Shown piece by piece: positions 25,601 to 37,600 of a stretch of 64,000 bases of DNA. How positions within the stretch are numbered: the first letter of the stretch is position 1; each line of letters begins with the position of its first letter. A program made the translations under genes and the position numbers. Origin of the DNA: Aspidapion aeneum. Lineage: Eukaryota; Arthropoda; Insecta; Coleoptera; Brentidae. Under the pieces are notes generated by a model. The model had not been told where the DNA came from, did no database searches, and worked only from the letters and a program-made list of their open reading frames with translations. The stretch is from positions 72,186,771 through 72,250,770 of the forward strand of contig OY755039.1 of assembly GCA_963576565.1 (NCBI GenBank). The letters are read 5' to 3'.

Positions 25601-28600
25601 TATAGAGGAGGGAAGCAAATTAAAATTTTTGGGTTTTTAAAAATTTTCTCATAGTTTTATCATATTTCCTATCAGTCTGCCAAAGCTCAGCTCTCTAGCA
25701 CTTTTGGAAGTGGGGTGTTACTTGTACATATTTATATACATGTATAGGGGAGGCGAATTAATCAGAATTTTGGGGTTTTTTGATTTTTTCCAAGGGTTTG
25801 GTCATAATTTCTATCAGTCTGCTAAATTTCAGCTTTGTAGCATGCCTGGAAGTATAGTAGAATTTTGATGATCTGGGTGAGTGAGTGGCAATTTCGACGT
25901 TTTTCGAAATTTCGTAACTACTTTACTACTTCATAAAAGTCCATAAAACTTGAAGGAGTTGTTAACTCTATGAAGATCTACAACTGTGCAACGTTTGAGT
26001 TTCGTAGCTCATTCCGAAGTAAAGTTTTAGATAGGTCAAATACGCCCTGAAATGTTTCAAGAAAAGATGGTACAGCAGTTTACGTCGCGAACTTGGACGG
26101 GTGCTGCCATGCCCTCAGATGATAGAAGTGACCACACTGCAAGTTATCTACAGTGTGGTTAAATGGCGACCCGGACATTTTCCAACACAGCCTCAGAATA
26201 CGTTGCTACCAGATTATATCCAAAGATGCCAACCAAGGCAAACACAAAAATAGAGGTCACGACCCTGAAAAAATCAGCTGTTCTCCGGGGACTGAATTTT
26301 ACATTGGGTCTTATGGGATGTCAGACGTTTTTTTATGATATTATCAAAATGGCACTACAGATTTCCGCGAAATTTCAGTGAAATATTCTCAGACACGTCC
26401 CGATATTCCACCAAAGTTTAATAACATAGCAACATGATTCAGAGGAAAATCTTCAAGATTTAGCATATGCCAACTGTTATATTTGACATGTATTTGACTT
26501 TGTCATCTGTGATTATCACATTCGCTTCTGCTTTAAGTTTAATTTTTGTGTGAGCTAATGAAACGGCTCTGAAAAATTAAGGATTACTATAGGTTTTAAA
26601 AAAATCTGAAAGAATATAGTAAAAACAATCTCAAAACCGGCTTTATTTAAAAAAAAATCAAATATTCATGAACCGTCATTCCAACTTCAATATTTTAAAG
26701 ACAATCAGCTGTGTCGTAACGTGACCATCAAAAAAAATCAGTCCGGATGTGACGTCAACAAAGTGGAGGATCGTGGCCTGTTCATTTTGATAGCCCTGTG
26801 TCAACATACAGGGGGTCTAGTCACTAAAACACTGCAAACACAGTGTTTCATAAATCATAATTTTTGAGATAGCTTTTGGACAGTTATCAGCTGTTTACCA
26901 TAAGAAATACCATAGGCCAATGAAAAAAACTTGTAAAAAGTTGTCTCAAAGATAATGATATGAACTGAATAATGTCTTCTTACCCGAAGAACTAAATTTA
27001 ATATATCTTCCGTCTTCGTCATTTTGCATTCGAGTTTCTTCATTTAACAGCTTTAAATTGTCATCTTTGGTAAAAGGTCCAAAAGGTTTCAACTTTTTCT
27101 CCTCAGCTGCATCTTCTGGAACCGTTTGAGTTGCGTAGACTAATTGACCTAAATGGATCCAAAAAATACAAGATGTTACCACAGGTTTAGTAGCCTGTTA
27201 TGTCATAAATTCGGTGTACAATTTCAAAGGACTCAAATACGTTGAAAAAAAGGTCTGCAAACGCGTTCTAACCAATGCCGTAAGCTCTGGTTCTGTAAAA
27301 TAACGTAAAATTTGCTATTTGGGTTTCAATATTTTACTTTAAAAGTGATAGTTTTAAATGTATTCTAAAAACTCTAAGAAGATCGGCCGTGACAGTGGTT
27401 GTTAAATACTACCCCAACTGAACGGCTGTAAACGTTGTTAAGTTGTTAAAATTTTAGGCGTTTCAGTATCTTTTTAGTTTTTCCACTAACTTATAGATGA
27501 ATAATGATATAGTGAGCATAAAAAAAATTACCAAAGTACCTAAACCAAACCAAGAGAAAATACATTATGGTACACCCCAAAGGCGGCCGCTCTTTAAAAC
27601 CCGGTTCCCACCTACGACTTTCTGGTGCGTGCTCGCGCACGCATCACGTGACTGTCAAAACCTTTTATATTGAGATCATGAGACGCGTGCGCGGGCACCC
27701 ACAAGAAAGTCGTAGGTGGGAACCGGGTGTAAAGACGCATGGCCGCTTCCCCTCCACCCTCCAATGTAAAAAATATAGAATACTAATTAAAAAGATTTTT
27801 TATTTAATTTTTTGCTTATTCTAACATTTTTCCTATTGCTTCGACGTATACCATGAATACAGTTGATCTTCTATTGCCGACACGATTAAGTACTAATCGA
27901 TGATTGCTATCCGCTCGAGTCTTCAGTGGCCGCAAGCCCGCAGCCCACGAGAAAGACCGGCCCGGGCGCGGAAATATCACGTGACCATAGGAGGGTCACA
28001 AAAGAACGCCTCCCGGCCAGCTGTCATTATAAACCATGTGTTTTCAGTTTTGGAATGTTTGTTTACGTCGAATTTTTTTTAATTCGGGCACGAATTTTAT
28101 GTGAATTTTATAAAAGTTATTAAAATAACGCAGCCCACGAAAAAGTCTGTAGTGGGCTGCGTTAAAATAATTAATGGCTAATGAGTAAATTATAAAAAAA
28201 ATACCTATAAGATAAACAATGCCGCGAACGTGTAATTAGTGTTGTTCCTTGTCGGTCCAACTATAAAACTGAAACCACAGAACACCTTTTAATTTGCCAG
28301 TGGATAAACAAGTCCATGAAATTTGGTTGCGAAAAATTCCTAATGATTTAAGTAATTAAAAACGTCCACAAGTTTGCATCAAACATTTTTCTAACGAGCA
28401 GGTTATTTGGTTTGATAAGTGTGTTTTAAATGGAGAGCTAAAAAATTTTAAAAGACAAAAACCCAAATTAATAGAAAATGCTGTACCTACGATTTTTCAA
28501 AATGTCCCGAAATAACTAAGTAGATAACCTGCATCTACTGTTTGATAAGCTGATGTCGAGAGGCAACAAATGGAAACTCTATAGTTGTTGAGGAAGATTT

Positions 28601-31600
28601 GTCATTTTTTGTGAATGTTAACCATTCCAAAAAACAAACTGCCAAAAAAGCAGGAGTTTTATTTTTGGACTGCACCGATACATTTGAAGTGCTAATGCAG
28701 TTTATTAAAATGAAAGTTGCAAACGGGAAAGAAGTGGTAAAAGATAAGATCTTGGATAAAGTAATAGACATCCTTAGTGACATTTTCGAGAGTGAGAGTA
28801 AAAAATGTGTTCAATTGTCATTTCTTATTGAACAATTAGGTCTCTTGAAAAGGTAACCTGAGAATCGAAGATATGGTGGATACACTTTAATGTTGGCTTC
28901 ATCTTTGTTTATCCAGTCATCCAGTGCATACACTTCAATTTACAATTTTAAGGTAATATGTCTTCCGCACCCTCGCAATATTAAAAAACTGATTCTCAAA
29001 ATATAGTTAACAGATAGTAATCTCTCTGGTAGTGTGAAATATTTAAAAAGTAAGATACAGCTTTTAAAAGAACATGAGTTGGTAAAAATTATTGACGACC
29101 ACTACATTCAGTTCATTGAATGTGAAAACCAACTCACTTATTCACAAAATCACTTGTTTCTTTTTAATAAAATATTGTGAAATGTTTTATATTGAAAATT
29201 TTTCTTCAGATAACTCTAGCGAGTGTTTTTGTGGAGAAAAACTAATGTCAAAGCTTGAAAAAATTAGTTTAAGGGCATGTAAAGTTTTTTTAAATAATTT
29301 TATTAAAAAGCACAATGATTTAGTGTCTGCTAAAAAATCTTTGAATAAGAACTTAGACAACGATGATGACACTCAAAGAAAACTTAAAAAACTAAAAGCT
29401 TAGGTTTGATATGTCCAATTTTGAAGGACTTGTATAGATAAGTAACGATATTATGTACCTAATATATGTACCTGAAAATATTAGAGTGCAAATTTTGTAT
29501 ATTTTTGGATTTTGTAGATTCAGTTCTTTTATCCATAATAAACACATACATCAACAAAATATTTTTTTCAATTTATGCCTGTATGAGAACAAAAAATGTT
29601 TGTAAATTTATTTAAATTGTGTAAAAACACATAATATATTAAGCAATACAATAAGAACCCTGGAACTCCTGGATCACGTGACCGCCGACTTGCTTATAAT
29701 GCGCCATGGCCGGTCTTTATCGTTGGCTGCGCGCAAGCCCTATAGCGGCCCGCGTTACCATGGAAACGGGGAGGGGGGTAAGGGTTACGGTTACGTTGTA
29801 ATGCAAAAAAGGCACAATTCTTTTGCGGCCAGTCTGATTAATATACCATGAAAAGACGATAGTTTTGTATGTTATTTATATGGTTTTTAATTGAAAAGAG
29901 TCTATTTTTGAAAAATTATAAAGATTCTAAGCAGGTTAATACGTTTTTTCTGAATAATTTTTGACGGTATCCATAATTCTTACCCTTAGTTCAGTTGCAA
30001 ACTCCCCCAACCCCATGTTATGACCTCAGAGTCAGCTACTGGTTCACTAACATACTTATTTCTAAGGTATTAAATATCTTAGTTCCCTCTACGACACATA
30101 ATATGTTAAGAATTTGATTTTTAAATATCACTTATGGGGCTTTTCATGTCAACCCGGCCACCTTTTGCACTTAAAAATTTTGATTTTCATTAAAAATTAT
30201 TTTCTGGTTTCTCTGTAGATACCGATTACACCAAGATAAAAAATTTAAAAAAATGTTGCGATTCCTTAAATCTACAGGGTGTTTTATCTTCTTAATTGGC
30301 CAAAGCAATGGTTTATGATTTTTCCTGAAAAAATACGAACTTTGCAAAAAAAAGTTTACTACCTTTTAGAAATAAGAACAAGAGGCTTTAAGAAAAAATA
30401 TTGAAAGTGACAAATAATCGCATCAGTGACCTTAGTACAAGACAATAAATTTAAAAAACCGCCATTTTAAAAATGTGACCCCTTCGATTTTTTATATTTT
30501 TTTGAAAAAAGATGCTCCAATATTTTGTCTATTGCCTTTAAAAATTTTAGAGTGGGCCGAGAAGTAAAACGCCAAGAAGAAAAATTTTTGTGTAAATGCG
30601 CGGACGCCTTGGCCCTACTTATATCTTTGATTATTTGCTTATATGTATATGGGCAAGCGAGCAGTCTTATTGAGGCGCCCAGGATGTGAATCAACATACA
30701 CTTTATAAATAAAAGTTGTTTTGCTAAGGAAAAAATATTTTTTCTTTCATTCTGACACCCCCCTCCCTTGCATATGACATCAGCGGCGTCACATTCAAGG
30801 GCCAAGACGGGCCTTGGCGTTAAACTGTTTAAAACGTTATCGGCTACCAACATTATGGCACATTTTTCTAATTAGAGTACCTAGTCCTGCACTGTTATGA
30901 CACCAGACGCTACTATACATGGTGTCCCAAATTCTTTTGGGAAGTCTCGACCGATCACTACCGAGTATCCAGTATAAAGAAAAGCGGTGTGTTTTAACTC
31001 TGCGTTTTGGGAGGCGGGCTATAGTAGTTGGGTAGGGGACAATTCGCCGCGGTCGATTCGCCGCGACCTATTCACCGCGGGATAATTCGCCGCCGGCCGG
31101 TTCGCCGCGGGGACAATTCGCCGCGAGATTTTTTGTTTTATGATATTACCATTGGCAATTGTTTAAACATTTTTTTTTAGCTTGACTTTATATAATATAT
31201 TTGTTTATTTGTTTGGTTATAACTTTTTTCAAACTTTTCCAACTAGGTATTTGGTGGTTAGTATACAATTCAACATTTTTTTTATTAAAAAAATACTACA
31301 ATTTTATGCTGGCGCCATCCTGGTTCCGACTATATAGCACTTATAGCAGGCTCCTGGGTTATTATCCCTGGTTCCTCGGGTGGCTGCGTGTCGGCTCCTG
31401 GACTACACCTGCGTATATTCTCGATGTTCAAGGTCAACTTATATTTTTGCGGGCATCGCATCGCCTGCTTATTCGATGACGGCTGTTGAACGCTGAAAAG
31501 GAAATGGGCGACAAGGTGGCGGATTTTTTTTTGTTTTTGCATTGTTCGAGACGCGAGCCTTGTACCTTATGCATGTGAAGCTGACGATTATACCACGGCA

Positions 31601-34600
31601 CTACCCTGCCGCCCTAGGCGGGCTTAACTTTGATGTTTTAAAAAATTAATTTTTGCTCAAATCGTTTTTGCATAGTCTATTATGAGAATAACTATTTAGT
31701 TGAATTTCCTCTGAACTTTTAATTTTTAGGATATACTTAGTTATAAAGTGAAATAGCCAGTGAAAAGTTTCCTTTAAAGAAACGTACCACTCAGTATTTA
31801 ATTTTTTTAGGTATTTTTTTGGGCAAGCCCCGGTCCCAAAACGCAGAGTTAAAAAAAACGCTTTCCTTTTTACTGGACACTCGGAAGTAAGGGTCAAGAC
31901 TTCCCAAAGAAGTCGAATTTGGGACACCCTGTATAGTGGCGTCGAGTGTCATAAAAGTGCGGGAATAGGTGCCTAGTCTAATTAGAAAAATGTGCCACAA
32001 TGTTGGTAGCCGATAAGGTTATAAACAGTTAAAGGCCAATGCCCGTCTTGGCCCTTCAATCTGACGCCGCTGATGTCATATGTAAGGGGGGGGGGGGGGT
32101 TTCCTTAAAGCAAAACAACTTTTTTTAAATAAAATATATGTGGATTCACATCCCGGGCGCCTCAATAAGACTACTCGCTCGCCCATATACATATAAGTAC
32201 GGCCAAGGCCTCCGCGCACACAAGAATTTTTCTCAGTAGTAAAATTTTTTTTTGCAAAGTTCGTATTTTTTCAGAAAAAATCAAAAACCATAGAAATGTT
32301 TTAGCCAATTAAGAAGATAAAACACCCTGTGGATTTAAGGAATCGCAACATTTTTTCAAATTTTTTATCTTGGTGTAATCGGTATCTATAGAGGAACCAA
32401 AAAATTAATTTTTATTAAAATCAAAATTGTTAAGTGCAAAAGGTGACTGGGTTCACATGGAAAGCCCCTTATATAAAAATAATAAATCAGTTTACTTATC
32501 AATCATACATCTTATAACAATTTTGAATATAAATAAAGATAAATAAACAATTTGGCCATGACTTAATAGAAACAGGTACCGGATGGGCCAAAAAAAACTT
32601 ACAAAATATTTTTTATTTATTTTATTATAACTTTCGAACTATATCATCGATATCATCTTCAATTTCAGAATGTCAGACAGAATTAAACTAATAAGCCTTC
32701 AAAGAGGCTCGTTTATTCTTATCATTGCTTAAATACACGTCTTTTATTGCGAAAACTTTTTAGAATATTCTTTACAGGAGAAGACACAAAATACATTGTT
32801 TACCGGGAGGTGTCAGACCAGCTGAATTTGAGATATGTTGAAGGCCAAACCTTCCTAATATTTTTTCCATATAAAATTGGGGGGTCAATTCGTTTTCGAG
32901 CTATACTTATTAAAATGCGCGCCACTGAAGTATGGAAAAACGTGACTTTTTGTAGTTTTTTTGTAATAACTTATCGTCAAATAAAAATGAAAAACCGATA
33001 TTAGTCTTATTTTATTCAAAAATCAGTCCTTTTAAAAATTTTATCAATTTTTGACATATAGGTTGCGTCACATACCTACTGAGTGGCGCAAAATAATTAT
33101 AAAAAAAAATACAGGAAAAATACCTGAAGTTTATTAAATATAAAGAGAGGAAACTGAAAATACATGTTCAAAATTAGCTTCACTTGCTTTCATGTGGGTT
33201 GTTTTAACTATTCTAAAGTGATGTGTGCATAATAGGTTATGTGAAAAACCTACAGGGTATTTCAAACATTTTTTTAATTCAACGCATGGCATGTTTACTT
33301 ATTGTCTACGGAATAGTGTGTTTACCGGGATGCGTCAAATGAGGTGAATTTAAGATAGATAGAACCCGAACCGTCCTGATAGTTACACAAAAATATTGGG
33401 GGGTCATCGGTTTCGTCTTCGAGCTATAATTATTTAAATGCGCGCTGGAATATGGAAAAACATGGGCGCACCCAGGGGGGGCCCCCCCAAGCCTTAGATT
33501 TTTTAATATATTTGCGACATATTTGATGATAGAATACGAAAATTTGACATCAGTAGGCTTCGGCCCCCCCCCCCCCCCAACCCCAAGCAGCGGCGTAGTT
33601 GCGAAAAGACATGATGACCTTTTTTTCTTTTTTTTTTGGTCGTAAGTTTTTTGAGGGCGCCCTTTGTAGCTGTCGGCCTCCCCCACACATGATGACCTTT
33701 TTTTTTTGGTCGCAGGATTTTTGAGACGCGCCCTTTTTAGCTGTCGGCCCCCCCCCCAAGACACATTCCTGGGTGCGCCACTGGGAAAAATGTGACTTTT
33801 TGCAGTTTTTTGGTATAACTTCTCGTCAAATAGAAATAAAAAACCAATATTAACTGTTAATTTTATAATTATTTAATTTGTTTGAAAAAAAGAGTCGTTA
33901 AGTATGTTCTCAGTTTTTGACGTTTAGTTTTCATCACATATCTACGAGTGGCTCAAATTATTAAATACAGGAATAATAATAAAATTAAAGGGTATTTCAA
34001 ACATTTTCAAATGACATGTTTACTAATTGTCTATGGAATAGTGAATAGTTTGTTTACTGGGATGCGTCAGATGCGGTGAATTTGAGATATGCTAGAGCCT
34101 AAGCCAAAGAAAATATATCAACTAAGCCGTTGTAATATACTTATACCAATTTAAATACAGAAAAATAGGAAATGTAACTTTCTGTAGGGGACCAAAAGGG
34201 GTCTACTCACATACGCAAACTGAAAAGAATTTTTCTTTTCAGAAAGAAAGCCTGTAAAAAAAGTTCATTGACAAAACTTTAAATATCGAATTTCTATCTC
34301 TCGATAACGAAACCGATAACCCCCCTCCCAATTTTTTTAAAACCAAGTTTCAGGATGGCTAGAGCTCTAACATATCTCAAATTCACCCCGTCTGACGCAT
34401 CCCGGTAAACCCACTATTCCGCTCGACAGTTAGTACATCTATCATTTGTTTAATTTAAAAAATGTTTGATATACCATGTCTATGGACAAATCGGCCTAAA
34501 AGGGGGTTTCGTGTGCAAGTCGTGCCAACTTTTTGCCGATAAGCCGAGTTTGTTAAGGGCACTCCATAGATCAGATTTTGACTTGTTGTTATTCTGGTAA

Positions 34601-37600
34601 ATGCGTTTTTTTAAAGATATGGCCCCCGCCACTTTTTTTTGCACGATACTTTTTAAATGTATGTATCTTTCTTAAAAATAGTCGTAGAGGGTTGCAAAAA
34701 ATGGCAAATGAATCAGTAAACAGCCGCAATAAAATAACTTTCCATTATATTTTTTAAAATTTTGCTTCCTTTTTTTAGAAAAAATAAAATAACTGAATTT
34801 TAACTTTTTTTTGTATGGATAGTAAAGTTTAACCTACATTTTTATTAACAACAAAGCAAAATTTAAAAAAAAAGTTTAAATAAAAGTTTTAGAATAAACA
34901 TTTTTCTTTAATTTGGTGTATACAAATCTTATATGAATGTATATTTTATATTTGTTTCAATAAAAAAACCATTCGTTGTCACCGAAACGACTACCGAAGG
35001 TGTATTACCGTACGCGGAAGGCAGCGCGCGGCTTTACGCAGCTGAGGCGTCTAGTAAACAGGTGATTTCTATTATTATTGTTATCGTTGTTTGATGGACA
35101 TTAGGGACCTATTGCAATAGTGCCAGGCACAAATTGTGCCGGGCACTATATTGACAGTTTCTCATTATAAGAACAGATGTGTCCTTTCAAAATTAGGCAT
35201 TTGTGTATTATACGAGCCGGATTTATATATTCGGCTTTGGTATGTCAATTTTGAAAGATCAACTGTCAGTTTGTAATGCGAAACTGTCAATATAGTGCCC
35301 GGCACAATTTGTGCCTGGCACTATTGCAATAGGTCCCTATTATCAAACAACGTTTTTATTGTTATTTAAGTGAATGTCAATCGACGAAAGTTTTACAATA
35401 TAGTGCAGGTGCTAGAGATAGTTGAGTATGCAAAACATGAGGACCGCAGTTTGACAATGGATCCTAGCTGAGAATAGGTCACAGAGTAACGATTTGGATA
35501 ATGCCGGGCAAGTTTTGGGTCCAATTTTTTTTATCCCCCCTCCTTATATAGTCGTGTTTGAATTTCTAAAAATGTATCTAAGTTGACGCCCTAAAGACAC
35601 AATGACATAGAAATGGATCAAAAATGTGTAAAATCTAATTTAAAAATAAAATTATATTAGTTTTTTAAATTTTACCTCCCAGACATCCCAAGCCCTGAAA
35701 TTTTTAGATTTTTTTCAAATTTTCTTAAAAACTAAGCTTAGGGAAAAATATGTACTAATCTTTATTATATTGTGAAAGGTGGTAGACGCTTTTTACTCAT
35801 TGGGCGTCGACCGGTGAGATACCACCATGCCAGAAGTGAGTAGCGCTAAGTGGTATCACCACGTTCCGCTACTGCGCTGGCAGTCCGGTTCCAACAATGA
35901 GTAACAGATAGCATGATGGCGCTTCCAGGATCAAAATATTCCGGAGGTAAAATACCCGACCACTCGGATCTCCGGGCGTCGGGTGATCCTGGGGGTCCTT
36001 CATGCAAAGATATTAAAAGAAGACCAAAAACTCAACTCAGAATTGATTTTAGCAATATAAGAGGATTAAGTACCAACATGAATTCAGTTCACCAACATCT
36101 TGAAGAACAAAGACCTGACATCCTTGTTCTCACTGAAACTAAAATCAGTTCTGCAACACCTATTGTGAACTATCTTTATCCCGGCTATGACCTACACCAC
36201 CGATTTCGACATAATCTGTGTGTACATTAAAAATGACCTTTCATGTCATCGAGAGGAGAAGCTAGAACCAGCGAACCTCGATATCACATGGCTGAAATTC
36301 ACCGCAAAGTCATCGACCAAGTTCATTTGCTGCCTCTACCGACCGCCAAGTAACACCGAGTATCAAAACTTTTTTGCGACATTATCCGAAAACTGTGATA
36401 ATATACAGTCTAACTATCCACATGCGGAAATTGTTTTTTTAGGCGATTTCAACGTCCACAATATACCCTGGCTAAAACACCACAACAAAACAGATAATGA
36501 AGGCAGGGAAGCAGAAGCTTTTGCCATAAGTTGTGGTCTAACGCAGCTTGTCGATAAACCTACCCGTATCTCAGAAAGGGGTGAATTTGCAGCGCTTTTA
36601 GACTTGTTCCTAACTACAAATCCTGACTTGTACACAATTCAAGTAGATCCCCCACTTGGTTCATCCGATCATAAACTTATAAGAACAAAGTGCGAAATGT
36701 TCATACCGCCAAGCCAACAATCACTTCCTCGTAAAATGTGGCACTATAAATCGGCAAAATGGAATGACCTTAAACAGTTTTACCTGGATTTTCCATGGCA
36801 AGAAGTTTGCTTTAAAACAGCTGATCCCATTATTTGCTGTAATGAAATAACAAAAGTAATCTTATCTGGAATGGATGCATATATCCCACATACAATAAAA
36901 AGCAGAGCTAATGCAAAACCTTGGTTCAACAGCCAGTGTCAAACGGCTGTACAGAAAAAACACAGAGCATATAACCTTTGGAAACGACAACAAACCGCTC
37001 AAAACCACACAGAATTTATAGAAGCCAGAAATAGTTGCAAAATTACTATTGACGCCGCCAAAGAAACATACAATCAAAGAATAAAAAACAGGTTGCTGAA
37101 TTGTCCAAGTAGTTCTAGGTCCTTTTGGTCTCTTGCAAAAGCCGTTGGATCAAACTTTAGCAAGTCATCCATACCACCACTTACAGATAAAAATACTCAC
37201 TCAGCCACAACATCAGAGGAAAAAGCCAATATGCTGGCCAAAATCTTTTCCTCCAACTCAAACCTAACAGTGCCAAATGGAAAAACTCCACCGTTCATTG
37301 AAAGGGTTTCCCACAGTATGCCAGAGGTACCCTTTTGTCACAGAGAAATACGAAAATCCCTTAAAAAGTTGGATACAAACAAAGCAATGGGTCCAGATGG
37401 CATTCCCGCGATAGTACTCAAAAATTGTGCTAACGAACTCACCCCAACTTTCGCTAAATTATTCAATTTATCTTACAGGCAAGGAGTATATCCATCATCA
37501 TGGAAGTCTGCCGCAGTACAACCTATTCCAAAGAAAGGAAAAAAGACAGATCCGTTAAACTATAGACCAATTGCTCTACTTCCGGTGATATCAAAAGTAA

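Larger units (their letters stand above)
30132..32470. mobile_element. 2.3-kb foldback split at its centre by another element
   Basis: The outer arms (about 30132-30917 and 31932-32470) are inverted copies. They share ATGGGGCTTTTCATGT-like ends, CCTTTTGCACTTAA, TACCGATTACACCAAGATAA and GGAATCGCAACATTTTTT in one arm or its complement. Near the centre they share GGCACATTTTTCTAATTAGA. The dyad axis is the TA where the nested element (30918-31931) inserted. The minus frame of 128 codons at 30467-30853 lies in an arm and is a chance frame. Confidence 0.85.

Noticed and set aside
30467..30853. 128-codon minus-strand frame with several Cys
   Set aside because: It lies in one arm of a non-coding foldback, the other arm has no equivalent open frame, and no family was recognised.
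33306..33764. 152-codon minus-strand frame
   Set aside because: It spans homopolymer C/G runs of a hAT MITE and the foldback arm; its low-complexity Gly/Lys composition is explained by those repeats.
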